64,000 bases of DNA from Hyphomicrobium zavarzinii ATCC 27496 (GCF_000383415.1 NZ_KB911261.1:62001-126000), one strand, 5' to 3'. Positions 37,996 to 47,472 are shown, counted from the first letter of the stretch. The notes: generated by a model from the letters alone, not told the origin. A program made the numbers and translations.

Positions 37996-38319
37996 TCAGC
38001 CTGTCTTTTCAACGACGACGGCGGTGCCGTAAGCCAGCACCTCGGTCACCGCCGAGGCAATCTCGTTGGCATCGTAGCGCATGGCGAGAATCGCATTGGC
38101 CCCCATGGCCTCGGCCTGCTTGATCAGCAGGTCGAACGCCTCCTGCCGGGTCTCCTCGGCCAGCTTGGTGTAAACCGATATGGTGCCGCCGAACAGAATT
38201 TGTATGGCTGCGCCTATGTTTCCGACCACGGATCGAGACCGGACTGTCAGCCCCCGTGCCACGCCCAGGTGGCGAACGACCCGATAGCCTTCAAGCTCGT
38301 TGGTGGTGGTGACGATCAT
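37996..38319 (-). CDS. YbjQ/UPF0145-family protein
   Basis: Family of unknown function, 107 residues, ATG 38319 with GGAG upstream. Signatures: IVTTTNELEGYRVVRHLGVA near the start and EAMGANAILAMRYDANEI. Members form ring-like oligomers in crystal structures. It sits between tRNA-Gly and tRNA-Trp, where tuf often lies in related genomes. Confidence 0.85.
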   Translation of the reverse strand: MIVTTTNELEGYRVVRHLGVARGLTVRSRSVVGNIGAAIQILFGGTISVYTKLAEETRQEAFDLLIKQAEAMGANAILAMRYDANEIASAVTEVLAYGTAVVVEKTG

Positions 38320-38372
38320 GAGGAGCGCTCCGCGGCGGCTCAGACCACGGCGCGTTTCATGCGCCGGGAAAC

Positions 38373-38446
38373 TGGAGCGGGTGATGGGAATCGAACCCAC
38401 GTATTCAGCTTGGAAGGCTGCTGCTCTACCATTGAGCTACACCCGC
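38373..38446 (-). tRNA. tRNA-Gly (anticodon TCC)
   Basis: Acceptor GCGGGTG/CACCCGC, D stem GCTC/GAGC, anticodon loop CTTCCAA, T loop TTCGATT, 3' TCCA encoded. The first anticodon-stem pair is G-A. It precedes the ybjQ-like gene and tRNA-Trp on the same strand. Confidence 0.96.
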
Positions 38447-38611
38447 GAAACTCAGTCGAAACAGCGGCTTGAGGACGCTTCCTCATAACGTCTTACCCCT
38501 GGAAGGGGCACTGGCGGCTCGCCGCCCGATGCTCGGCCCGCTTCTATAAGTGTAATCGGCGCGATTGGGAAGGTGCTGGCGCAGCTTGCGGGACGACTTC
38601 CTCAGCTTCTC

Positions 38612-40003
38612 TCAGTTCGGCACGACAGCCGGCGCGGGTGGAGCCGGCGCTCGGGACGCGAGCTCAGGCGCCGGGCGAGGCACATTGACCTGCAGCGTCC
38701 CGGCCGGGAGCCGGTTCAGGAAGTCGAGCGCATAGTGGAGCTGCGTATCGTCGGCTGAGTTCTCCGGAACGTAGGGGATTGAGCGCGCGGTCCCAGCCTC
38801 GGCAGCCTCTCCATCCGGGTTCCTCAGATGATTGGCGAGGGACTGCTCCCCGCCGGTCAGCGCCCCTTCGGCGGCGGCCGCCTTCACGCTGTCCGGGACC
38901 TTCTCCTCCACCAGAACGTCGGGATCGATGCCCTTGGCCTGAATGGACCGGCCCGACGGAGTGAAGTAGCGCGCCGTGGTTAGGCGCAGGGCGCCCTTCG
39001 ATCCGCCGAGCGGAAGGATGGTCTGGACGGTTCCCTTGCCGAACGAGCGTGTGCCCACGACGATGGCTCGCCTGTCGTCCTGAAGGGCGCCTGCGACGAT
39101 CTCGGCGGCGCTCGCCGTTGCACCGTTGATCAGGACGACGATCGGCTTGCCCTTCATGAGGTCGGCGCCATCGGCGTCGAAGTCGGTCGTGTCAGCCTTG
39201 CTGCGGCCCTTGATGCTGACGATGCGCCCCTTCGCAACGGCTTCGCTCGTCACCGCTATGGCCTGCTCCAGCAAGCCGCCTGGATTGTTCCTGAGATCGA
39301 GCACGTATCCCTTGAGACCGGGGCCGATGGCCTTCTTCGTCGCGGCGATGGCGGCGGCAAGCTTCTCGGCGGTCTGGCCGTTGAATGTCGTGACCTTGAT
39401 GTAGGCGACGTTGCCTTCCGCACGCTGCTCGACAGGGCTGACGTTGATGATCTCGCGCCTCAACGTCACGGAGATCGGGGCGTCCACACCTTTGCGCGTG
39501 ACGGTGAGCGTCACCTTCGAACCGGGCGCACCATGCATGCGATCGACGGCTTTCTCCAGCGGCATGCCGTCAGTCTCGTCGTTATCGATCTTCACGATGA
39601 CATCGTTGGACTTGAGGCCGGATCTCGCGGCCGGCGTTCCTCCGATCACCGTGACAATGCGGATGGCGTCATGCTCCGCCTGGATCTCGAGGCCGACGCC
39701 GCCAAACGTTCCGGAAATCTCCTCGCTCATGCGCTCGTATTCCTTCTGGCTCATGTACGAGGAATGAGGATCGAGCGCGGCCAGCATGCCGTTGATGGCG
39801 CCTTCCATCATCTTGGCGTCATCCGGCTTGTCCACGTAGTTGGCTTGGATCTGCTGGATAACCTCGCCGAAGAGATTGAGCTCGCGATCGAGCTTTGATT
39901 TCGATGCTGAGAAAGCGTCCACGCTCAGCGTGGCGCCTACCGACGCCGCCATCATTGCGGCTATCACGCAGCGCCGCGTGGCGCGTGACCAGGATCCCAT
40001 CAT
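38612..40003 (-). CDS. ctpA: Carboxy-terminal processing protease (S41)
   Basis: Periplasmic Ser/Lys protease that trims or degrades envelope proteins. The 463 residues have a signal peptide (1-about 33), PDZ domain (about 95-175, FGGVGLEIQAEHDAIRIVTV), and the S41 core: LRNNPGGLLEQA, nucleophile region INGATASAAEIVAGALQD and Lys in GTRSFGKGTVQT. A Pro/Ala-rich tail follows. In alphaproteobacteria CtpA often lies near divisome or peptidoglycan genes; here it stands beside tRNAs. Confidence 0.95.
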   Translation of the reverse strand: MMGSWSRATRRCVIAAMMAASVGATLSVDAFSASKSKLDRELNLFGEVIQQIQANYVDKPDDAKMMEGAINGMLAALDPHSSYMSQKEYERMSEEISGTFGGVGLEIQAEHDAIRIVTVIGGTPAARSGLKSNDVIVKIDNDETDGMPLEKAVDRMHGAPGSKVTLTVTRKGVDAPISVTLRREIINVSPVEQRAEGNVAYIKVTTFNGQTAEKLAAAIAATKKAIGPGLKGYVLDLRNNPGGLLEQAIAVTSEAVAKGRIVSIKGRSKADTTDFDADGADLMKGKPIVVLINGATASAAEIVAGALQDDRRAIVVGTRSFGKGTVQTILPLGGSKGALRLTTARYFTPSGRSIQAKGIDPDVLVEEKVPDSVKAAAAEGALTGGEQSLANHLRNPDGEAAEAGTARSIPYVPENSADDTQLHYALDFLNRLPAGTLQVNVPRPAPELASRAPAPPAPAVVPN

Positions 40004-40079
40004 GGCGGCGAAAGCTCCAACGATATCATCTTGCGGCCGCGCCGCCCCGGATCGTGTCGGAGGCGCGGAAACTTACCTC

Positions 40080-40116
40080 ATGCGGCGGCTCGCAGGTTCT
40101 GGCCGGGCCGCCGCAT
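40080..40116 (-). terminator. GC hairpin after the Met/His-rich gene
   Basis: ATGCGGCGGC/GCCGCCGCAT (40080-40089, 40107-40116), perfect 10-base stem. There is no U-run, so termination is uncertain. Confidence 0.4.
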
Positions 40117-40126
40117 CTCCTACCTG

Positions 40127-40519
40127 CTAGTCCACGCAGTCGTAGTAGCGTTCACGCCAGTACGGACTGCCCGTCGCTTGCCAGCGGGAATATTCGTAGC
40201 CGCAGCTGTAGTAGCCGTAGTCTCCCACATAGACGTCGCCGACCCCGAACACGACACCATGGCGGTGATGGAAATGATGATGGTCGTGACCGGGATGCAT
40301 GTGAGCCGTGTGGATCGGCCCCATGTGATGTTCCATATGGTGTGCCATGGGCGCGTGTCCCATCGCGTGCCCCATGTGAGGGCTGCCCATGCTCATATGC
40401 GGCATGCCCATGCCGCCCATCGGCATATGGCCGCCAGCGGCTCCCGCCGCTCCCGCGGCAAGACCGATCGCTACAACGCCACCCGCGCAAGCGGCGGCTA
40501 TTTTCGAGACTGCATTCAT
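40127..40519 (-). CDS. Secreted Met/His-rich protein
   Basis: Not a recognised family. The 130 residues start with a signal-like segment (about 1-29). Residues 30-88 are almost only Gly, Met, His, Pro and Ala, with repeated HM and GMPHM units, then HDHHHFHHRHG. The C-terminal part is Tyr-rich with two Cys (YYSCGYEYSRW, YYDCVD). The composition suggests periplasmic binding of copper or another soft metal; inference. No metal transporter is adjacent. Confidence 0.7.
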   Translation of the reverse strand: MNAVSKIAAACAGGVVAIGLAAGAAGAAGGHMPMGGMGMPHMSMGSPHMGHAMGHAPMAHHMEHHMGPIHTAHMHPGHDHHHFHHRHGVVFGVGDVYVGDYGYYSCGYEYSRWQATGSPYWRERYYDCVD

Positions 40520-40633
40520 TTGCCTTACTCCTTCTTGGTTCGCGTGGAGCGAAATCTCCTTCCCCGGCGAAAGGGCAGGCTCCGGGCAACCAGGACATTC
40601 CCGCTGCCAGAGGCCAGTCGCAAAAAAGTGAGG

Positions 40634-40993
40634 TCAGGCTGAAGGGGGCCCGCGCGTCGGACCATTGCGAACGCGACAGACCGGAATGAGGGCTAGGCGT
40701 GCGGGCCTCGCCGCGCGCAGAAAGGCAGTGCCGAACAGGGCCGCGATGGCAAGGCTGCCGAGCAGCGCCAGGCCGGGATCACCCCCGGTTTCAGGGCTAG
40801 CCCATGGATCGAGCCAGAGGGACCCGCCCTCCGTCAGGCTCGCAATGGCGGTTGTTTCCGGGGAGGCGCGGCCAGTGCTGGAGGATCGCCCGTCGGCTTC
40901 GCCGAGGGCAAACGCCAGGCTCGCCACCGCGCCGCAGACCAGGGCGACCAAAATGCCGAGCCAATTACTACGATTTATGAACGCGTTTTTCAC
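40634..40993 (-). CDS. Small membrane protein of unknown function
   Basis: Two hydrophobic segments (about 10-30 and 75-95 of 119 residues) flank a Ser/Gly-rich loop. I favour the GTG at 40993 (GAGG upstream); another GTG 30 bases earlier is possible. No family recognised. Codon pattern is acceptable but evidence for expression is thin. Confidence 0.4.
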   Translation of the reverse strand: MKNAFINRSNWLGILVALVCGAVASLAFALGEADGRSSSTGRASPETTAIASLTEGGSLWLDPWASPETGGDPGLALLGSLAIAALFGTAFLRAARPARLALIPVCRVRNGPTRGPPSA

Positions 40994-41201
40994 CGGGCAC
41001 GTCCTCGTGCATCCTTCCAACACATAGGTCGCATTTGAAGAATAACCAGGGGCGTGCGGCGGCGTTCCCCTCCGCCCCGCGGTTTCACGGACAGCAAGGC
41101 GCCGGCAGGCAGGACTTGATACATTTGCGCGATTTGCCCGTTGTGCGATTGAGGCGTGTCGTCAAGGCTGCATCCAGCCGGCAGAAGACCAAGCGAACCA
41201 G

Positions 41202-43880
41202 ATGGCCAAGCATAATTCGAATGCAACCGCAGAACGCGTGACGAGCCCCGGAGCGGACCCGCACGCGGGCGAGGCGGCGACCATCGACGCGCCGGTGCTC
41301 GCAGGCAGCCGCCTCGCCCGGCTCGCCGGAAACTCACGCGTGCGAGCGGGCGTGGTGCTGGTGCTGTTCGCCATCGTGTGCTTCGCGCTCTATCACGAGA
41401 TCGAGGTCACCTCCTGGCACGAGGTGCGCGTGGCGCTCGCTCAAACGCGGAGCGATCAGATCGCGCTCGCCCTCCTCGGAACCGCGATCTCCTATTTCGC
41501 GCTCACGGGATACGATGTGCTCGCGCTCCGCCATCTCGGCGCCGTGCGCATCCCGTTCAGCACGGTCGCGCTCACGTCGTTCGTGAGCCAGGCGTTCACG
41601 TTCAATTTCGGCTTCGGAATTCTCACGGGGGGCGCGGTGCGAATGCGCCTCTACGGCGCGGCCGGGGTCAAGCCGGACCACATCCTGGCGACCAGCGTGT
41701 TCGCGGCGCTCGCCATCTGGACCGGCATCGCCGCCGTGGCGGGGCTTTCGCTCGTGATCGCGCCGGACGTCGCGGAGACCGTTCTCTCCATGCCGGAAGC
41801 CGGCGCGCGGGCCCTGGGCTTCGCCCTGATTGGTCTCGTCCTGTGGAGCTGGTGGTATACGGCGACGCGGCGCCCCAAGATTCCAGGCCTCGACGTGCCT
41901 GCTCCCGACGGCACCGTCACCGGGCTCGCCCTGCTCGTCGGCGCAACCGACATCGTGGCGTCGGGCTTCGCGCTGTGGGCTCTGCTGCCCTCCGAAGTGA
42001 CGCTCAGCTTTCCAGCTTTTCTGGTCATCTTCGTTTCCGCCATCGCGCTCGGCGTGATCAGCCACGTTCCGGGTGGACTTGGCGTGTTCGAGGGCATCAT
42101 CCTTCTGGCCCTGCCCACGGCACCCGCAAGCGGCCTTCTGGCCTCGTTGCTCTTGTTCCGCTTCATCTATTACCTTCTGCCGATGGGGCTCGCGGCGGGC
42201 GCCCTCGCCTTTCTGGAACTCAGGGAACGGCAGGAGGCGCTCGCGAAACATGCCAAGCGGCTCGGCTCGTCGCTCGGCGCCTCGATTCCGCTGGTGTCGG
42301 CCATTCTCGTCTTCCTCGGCGGGTTCATCCTCATGGTGTCCGGCTCGCTACCCGCCGAGCATCACCGCATGGCCATCCTGCGCTATGCGGTGCCGCTGCC
42401 CTTCGTCGAAGCCTCGCATTTCGTCGCCAGCATAGCCGGCACGCTGTTGCTGATCGTCGCCTATGGTCTCGCCCGGCGGCTCGAAAGCGCTTGGCGCGTC
42501 GCGACGACGCTCCTGCTGCTCGGGGCGGCGTTCTCGCTGCTCAAAGGCATCGACTACGAGGAGGCCGTGGTGTGCCTCACTATCGCGGGCCTTCTGATCG
42601 CGGGCAACCGGTGGTTCTATCGCAAGGGCGGCGTTCTCTCGGGCGCGCTGCAGCCGAGCGAGATCCTGGCGATCGGGCTTGCGTCCATCACCTCGATCTG
42701 GATCGGCTTCATCGCCTTCCGGGACGTGGCCTATGACGACACGCTGTGGTGGGATTTCGCGTACAGAGGGGACGCGTCCCGCTTCCTCCGGGCCACCGTC
42801 GGTATCGCCGTCACCGTTCTGATCACGGTCGTCTATCGACTGATCAACCGCGCCGCGCCCGCACGCAACACGGCCTCGCGGGAGGAGCTCGACACGGCGC
42901 GCTCGATCGCGGCGGCGTCCGAGTTCGCCCATGCCAATCTGGCGCTGATCGGCGACAAACGTTTCCTGTTCAACGCCGAGAAGACCGGCTTCGTGATGTT
43001 CGGCACGCAGGGATCGAGCTGGATCGCAATGGGCGATCCCATCGTCAACGGCGACGACGACGAGGTCGCGGCGCTTGTCTGGCAGTTCAAGGAGCTTGTG
43101 GACCGGAACTCCGGCGTGCCGGCGTTCTACCAGGTCTCGAGCGAGAACCTTCCCATTTATCTCGATGCCGGGTTCTCCATGGTGAAACTCGGCGAGGAGG
43201 CGTGGGTCGATCTCGGCGCGTTCACGCTCGACGGCGCGGAAGGCCGCAAGCTGCGACACGCCATGTCCAAGGCGCAGCGCACGGGCGCCACCTTCGAGGT
43301 GGTGCCTGCGGCCAACGTCACGCCGGTTCTACCGGAGCTCCGGCGCGTCTCGGATGCGTGGCTCAAGGAACGGAAGCAAAAGGAGAAGGGCTTCTCGCTC
43401 GGCTACTGGACCGACGCATACATGACGCAACACGACATCGCCATCGTGCGCATCAACGGCCGGATCGCCGCCTTTGCCAACATCTGGCGCAGCGCCAACC
43501 GCAACGAGATGTCCATCGACATCATGCGCGTTCGCCACGAGGCACCCAACGGCACCATGGACTTCCTATTCACCGCGCTCATGGATTACGCCAAGACAGA
43601 GAGATACCACTGGTTCAATCTCGGGATGGCACCGTTGTCGGGCCTGCCGCGACACCGCCTCGCGCCGCTCTGGAGCCGCATGGCGACGTGGATTTCACGC
43701 CACGGCGACAGGTTCTACAAATTCGAAGGGTTGCGCTCGTTCAAGAGCAAATTCCGGCCTGAATGGCGCCCCAAATACCTCGCTTATCCCAGCGGCGTGC
43801 TTCTGCCGCAAATCCTGATCGACGTGACGACGCTGATCGCCACCGCGCCTTCCCGGGCGCGCACCGAGGAGACGACTTGA
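41202..43880 (+). CDS. mprF: Bifunctional phosphatidylglycerol lysyltransferase/flippase
   Basis: MprF (LpiA) makes lysyl-phosphatidylglycerol from Lys-tRNA and moves it to the outer leaflet, lowering surface charge. The 892 residues have about 14 membrane segments (about 48-555) with the flippase part (FNFGFGILTGGAVRMRLYGA, SHVPGGLGVFEG), then a GNAT-like synthase domain (about 570-885: TEKTGFVMFGTQGSSWIAMG-like region, DFLFTALMDYAKTERYHWFN, ending with KFRPEWRPKYLAYP). Stop overlaps the start of acvB (TGATG). Confidence 0.93.
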   Translation: MAKHNSNATAERVTSPGADPHAGEAATIDAPVLAGSRLARLAGNSRVRAGVVLVLFAIVCFALYHEIEVTSWHEVRVALAQTRSDQIALALLGTAISYFALTGYDVLALRHLGAVRIPFSTVALTSFVSQAFTFNFGFGILTGGAVRMRLYGAAGVKPDHILATSVFAALAIWTGIAAVAGLSLVIAPDVAETVLSMPEAGARALGFALIGLVLWSWWYTATRRPKIPGLDVPAPDGTVTGLALLVGATDIVASGFALWALLPSEVTLSFPAFLVIFVSAIALGVISHVPGGLGVFEGIILLALPTAPASGLLASLLLFRFIYYLLPMGLAAGALAFLELRERQEALAKHAKRLGSSLGASIPLVSAILVFLGGFILMVSGSLPAEHHRMAILRYAVPLPFVEASHFVASIAGTLLLIVAYGLARRLESAWRVATTLLLLGAAFSLLKGIDYEEAVVCLTIAGLLIAGNRWFYRKGGVLSGALQPSEILAIGLASITSIWIGFIAFRDVAYDDTLWWDFAYRGDASRFLRATVGIAVTVLITVVYRLINRAAPARNTASREELDTARSIAAASEFAHANLALIGDKRFLFNAEKTGFVMFGTQGSSWIAMGDPIVNGDDDEVAALVWQFKELVDRNSGVPAFYQVSSENLPIYLDAGFSMVKLGEEAWVDLGAFTLDGAEGRKLRHAMSKAQRTGATFEVVPAANVTPVLPELRRVSDAWLKERKQKEKGFSLGYWTDAYMTQHDIAIVRINGRIAAFANIWRSANRNEMSIDIMRVRHEAPNGTMDFLFTALMDYAKTERYHWFNLGMAPLSGLPRHRLAPLWSRMATWISRHGDRFYKFEGLRSFKSKFRPEWRPKYLAYPSGVLLPQILIDVTTLIATAPSRARTEETT

Positions 43881-45280
43881 TGACGCCCCAGCCAAAGCCG
43901 CTCGGTTTCAATCTCCGGCGTCTTGTCCTGCCGCTCGCGGCCTTGCTCGCGAGCTTTTTCAGTCTCCCGGCGCTTGCCGAAACGCGCAGCATCAGCCTCA
44001 CCCAGGACACGCTCGGCACCATCAAGATCCTCGCGCCCGCCGAGGAGCCCAAGCATTTCGTGATCTTCATTTCGGGAACGGACGGGCTGACCAGCGAGCG
44101 TCTGGCGGAAGCCGACAAGCTCGTCGCGCAGAACGCGGCGGTTGCGCTGATCGATCTCGCAGCGCTCAAGGCCGTGTTCGCGAAGCACAACGACGACACC
44201 TGCCACTATGTATTCGGAGATTTCGAGGACCTTTCGCGCAATGCCCAGCGCAAGCTCGGCATGACGGACTGGCAATGGCCGCTGCTGCTCGGCACCGGCG
44301 AGGGCGGCACGCTCGCCTATCTCGCCCTCGCGCAGGCGCCTGCAAACACTGCGGGCGGCGCCGTGAGCCTCGGCTTCTCCCCGAGCTTTCCGACCAAACG
44401 TCCGATCTGCGACGGCGCGCCCGTGGCGTCCGACAACCGCGGCAGCATCACCTACGATCCCAAGGACGATCTGCCCGCGCCCTGGGCACTGGTGGTGGAC
44501 AATGCGCCTTCGGACGCGGTGAAGGCCTTTGCGGCGAAGCCCGAGCAGACGGCGATCCAGATCGTTCCCGGGGACGATGCGACGCGGTTCGATGCGGCGA
44601 TAAAAGCCCTGTTCGACATGAAGCCGCCGACCGGCCAGGCACTCGCAGACCTGCCGCTGACGGAGCTACCCGCGAAAGGCACGGCGACGACGCTGCTCAT
44701 CCTGCTTTCCGGCGACGGCGGCTGGCGCGATATCGACAAGCAGATCGGCGAGTATCTCTCGGAGCGGGGCGTCGCGGTCGTCGGGCTCGACTCGCTCCGC
44801 TACTTCTGGAGCCGGAAGGAGCCGAGCCAAATCGCGGCCGACATCGAGCGGATCGCCGATCACTATCGGGAAAAATGGAAACTGCAATCGCTGGCGCTGA
44901 CCGGCTACTCGTTCGGCGCGGACGTCTTGCCGATGGCTTGGCCGGAGCTCGAACCCAACACGCAAGAGCGGACGACGGTCATCGCGCTGCTTGGCTTCGA
45001 GCCGACGTTCGATCTCGAAGTGTCGGTATCGGGTTGGCTCGGCATGGCGCCCTCGACGAACATCGATGTGAAGCCGTACCTCGCGGGGCTCCCGAAATCC
45101 AAGGTGCTCTGCTTCTACGGCGTCGAGGAGAAGGACGACAACAGCACGGCTTGCGTGCTGCCCGGAATGGATGGCGCCACCCGGATCGAACGTCCGGGCG
45201 GCCACCATTTCGACGGCAACTATCAAGTGATCGCCGACGAGATCCTGAAGAGGCTGAAGGCCACCGAAAAGGTCGACTGA
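43880..45280 (+). CDS. acvB: AcvB/VirJ-family periplasmic hydrolase
   Basis: In Agrobacterium, AcvB hydrolyses lysyl-phosphatidylglycerol and is co-transcribed with lpiA/mprF. ATG 43880 gives 466 residues: signal peptide (1-about 33), an N-terminal VirJ-like half (GTGEGGTLAYLAL) and a C-terminal alpha/beta-hydrolase half with LLSGDGGWRDIDK, the nucleophile motif GYSFGAD and GGHHFDGNY. Length equals AcvB rather than shorter VirJ. Translational overlap supports a joint role in lipid turnover. Confidence 0.9.
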   Translation: MTPQPKPLGFNLRRLVLPLAALLASFFSLPALAETRSISLTQDTLGTIKILAPAEEPKHFVIFISGTDGLTSERLAEADKLVAQNAAVALIDLAALKAVFAKHNDDTCHYVFGDFEDLSRNAQRKLGMTDWQWPLLLGTGEGGTLAYLALAQAPANTAGGAVSLGFSPSFPTKRPICDGAPVASDNRGSITYDPKDDLPAPWALVVDNAPSDAVKAFAAKPEQTAIQIVPGDDATRFDAAIKALFDMKPPTGQALADLPLTELPAKGTATTLLILLSGDGGWRDIDKQIGEYLSERGVAVVGLDSLRYFWSRKEPSQIAADIERIADHYREKWKLQSLALTGYSFGADVLPMAWPELEPNTQERTTVIALLGFEPTFDLEVSVSGWLGMAPSTNIDVKPYLAGLPKSKVLCFYGVEEKDDNSTACVLPGMDGATRIERPGGHHFDGNYQVIADEILKRLKATEKVD

Positions 45281-45293
45281 GCGGCGGCGCTTC

Positions 45294-45786
45294 TTAGTTG
45301 CTGATCCAGTCGGCGCATTTGGCGGGCGGTGTCGTCTCGCCCCACGGACTGATCGGCACGCTCGACGTGGAGTTCTCCGGACTGCCTTCGATCATCTTGT
45401 CGGTGTAGACGAGATAGACCAGCACGTTGCGCTTGGCGTCGCAGCCGCGCACGATCTGCATGCGCTTGAAAATCAGCGAGCGGCGCTGGCTGAAGGCTTC
45501 ATCGCCCTGCTGCAGCTTACGCTTGAACTTTATGGGACCGACCTGGCGGCAGGAGCTCCTCCGCAAGGCCGAGCCAGCCGATCCAGCCGCCCTTCTCGGG
45601 CACCGTGAAATAGCAGGCCACGCCTTCCACGTCCGGATCGTCGATGGCATACGTGCCGAGCTTGTGATCCGGCGACAGGAACTTCCATACGGTCGTCTTC
45701 CTGAAGATCAGGTCGGGATCGTCGGCATGCGCCGCCGATCCGGCACAGAGCACCGCGCCAACGATCATCGCCTTCAGCAGTCTCAT
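45294..45786 (-). pseudogene. creA: CreA-family periplasmic protein, frameshifted
   Basis: Two overlapping frames together make one CreA: the N-terminal part from 45786 (signal peptide, then WKFLSPDHKLGTYAIDDPDV, GVACYFT, GWLGLAEE) and the C-terminal part ending at 45294 (SCRQVGPIKFKRKLQQGDEA, RMQIVRGCDAKRNVLVYLVY, GSPENSTSSVPI). The frame changes near 45548-45558; relatives have about 5 more residues at the joint (DPSDASI-like), so a small out-of-frame deletion is likely. A sequencing error would give the same picture. CreA function is unknown. Confidence 0.75.
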
Positions 45787-46046
45787 CTTTTGCATCCCTC
45801 GTGTTCGAGCGGGCGCCTCGCCGTGCCGGAGCGCCCGCCCTCTTGCCAGCATTTCCGATATGCTTATCTAAAAAATCATATGAGAAAACAGTCTAATAGG
45901 CCTGTAAACTAATTGCTTCATGGTCCCTTGGACGACCTGCACAGTCACTCCCTCACCGCAACCTTGCGAGCGCGTGGACATCACCCTGCGCGCGTCTGCG
46001 GAAACCTGAACCGGACTTGGAACCGGGCTTGGCACGAGGGATATCC
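45787..46046 (+). promoter_or_regulatory. Promoter region of the NitT/TauT ABC operon
   Basis: AT-rich stretch around 45855-45915, unlike its GC-rich surroundings, includes GATATGCTTATC (45857-45868) related to the TTTGCTTA motif seen at sulfur promoters further right. It also holds the divergent creA start. Confidence 0.45.
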
Positions 46047-47462
46047 ATGCGATTGAAAACGCTCTTCTCGGCGTTGCTGCTCACCGTGAGCAGCTTCGCC
46101 ACGACGGCTAACGCAGCCGAGACCGTCCGGGTTGCCATCGGCACCCAGGACACCACGATCAACACCGCAACCGGCGGGCTGCTCGTGCGCGAGCTCAAGC
46201 TGCTCGAGAAATATTTGCCGAAAGACGGCAAGTACAAGGACGTCACCTACGACATTCAGTGGAAGAATTTCACGAGTGGCGCTCCGATCACCAACGAGCA
46301 GATCGCGGGCAAGCTCGATTTCGGCCTGATGGCGGATTTCCCGGGCTCGCTCAACGGCGTCGCGCACGAGAAAGCGGGGCGCAAGAGTCTGTTCATTACC
46401 GTGCTGTCAGGCAGCGTGAAGGGCTCCGGCAATGGCATCGTGGTTCCCGCCATCTCCCAGGTGCAGTCGATCGCCGATCTCAAGGGCAAGACCATCTCGG
46501 TTCCGTTCGCCTCGACCTCGCATGGCCTGCTGCTACGCGCCATCAAGGCGCAGGGCTGGGATCCCGACAAGGACGTGAAGATCATCACGCAGGCTCCCGA
46601 AGTGGCAGGGCCTGCCTTGCAGTCGAACCAGATCGAGGCGCATGCCGACTTCGTGCCGTTCGCCGAGCTGTTCCCGTGGCGGGGCTTCGCGCGCAAGATC
46701 TATGACGGCTCGCAGGCCGACGGGCCCACGTTCCATGGCGGCCTCGTGGATGCGGCCTATGCCGAGAAGTACCCGGAGATCGTCGTCGCGTTCCTGCAGG
46801 CCGCGCTCGAAGCCGACCGGCTGTTCGCCGAGGAGCCCGAGAAGTACAGCGAGCTGGTGGCGAAGATCACGGGCGTCGAGGCGGAGGTGAACTACCTGTT
46901 CCACGGGCCTCTCGGCCTTCAGACGCGCGACCTCACCTGGAAGCCCGAGTATCGCAAGGCCGTCGGCACCTCCATCGAGACGCTGAAGCTGCTCAAGAAG
47001 GCCGACCAAGGCATCGACGTCGACAGCTTCGTTTCGGATCGCTTCATCAAGGAGGCTTTCAAAGCCTCGGGCCGCGACTACGACGCCGCGCTCAAAAACT
47101 ATGACCAGCTCCCGCTCAAGGCCAAGGACGCGGTGACGGGCGAAGAGATCAAGGATCCGAAGCGGGTCGCGCAGATTTGGGTAAAGGACGAGCCTCTGGT
47201 TCGCCACTACGCCTCGGCCGAGAACGCACTCAAGGCCCTCAAGACGATCGAGGCCGAGGGCAAGACCATCCGCGTGCTCTACGCCCAGGATCGCAACAGC
47301 GGCATCAAGCTGCTCGGCAACCAGGCCTGGTTCGTGCGCGCCGATACCGGCGAGGTGAGCGCCTTCCTGCTCAAGGAGCAGGCGGAAGCCTGGGCCAAGG
47401 AGAAGGGCGGGAAGGTTCTCGACTTCCCCGGCGCCCGCTCCGCGGTTCTGGCCAGCAACTGA
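46047..47462 (+). CDS. NitT/TauT-type ABC substrate-binding protein with NosL-like tail
   Basis: Periplasmic binding protein of the sulfonate/nitrate/taurine class; exact ligand unknown. ATG 46047 (GAGGG upstream) gives 471 residues with a signal peptide (1-23), an NMT1/SsuA-like core (RVAIGTQDTT, FGLMADFPGS, DLKGKTISVPFASTSHGLLL) and an extra C-terminal section. Residues about 400-465 (LGNQAWFVRADTGEVSAFLL, AWAKEKGGKVLDF) resemble the end of NosL proteins. Ordinary SsuA/TauA are about 320-340 residues. First gene of a three-gene operon. Confidence 0.85.
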   Translation: MRLKTLFSALLLTVSSFATTANAAETVRVAIGTQDTTINTATGGLLVRELKLLEKYLPKDGKYKDVTYDIQWKNFTSGAPITNEQIAGKLDFGLMADFPGSLNGVAHEKAGRKSLFITVLSGSVKGSGNGIVVPAISQVQSIADLKGKTISVPFASTSHGLLLRAIKAQGWDPDKDVKIITQAPEVAGPALQSNQIEAHADFVPFAELFPWRGFARKIYDGSQADGPTFHGGLVDAAYAEKYPEIVVAFLQAALEADRLFAEEPEKYSELVAKITGVEAEVNYLFHGPLGLQTRDLTWKPEYRKAVGTSIETLKLLKKADQGIDVDSFVSDRFIKEAFKASGRDYDAALKNYDQLPLKAKDAVTGEEIKDPKRVAQIWVKDEPLVRHYASAENALKALKTIEAEGKTIRVLYAQDRNSGIKLLGNQAWFVRADTGEVSAFLLKEQAEAWAKEKGGKVLDFPGARSAVLASN

Positions 47463-47472
47463 GGTCAAAGGC

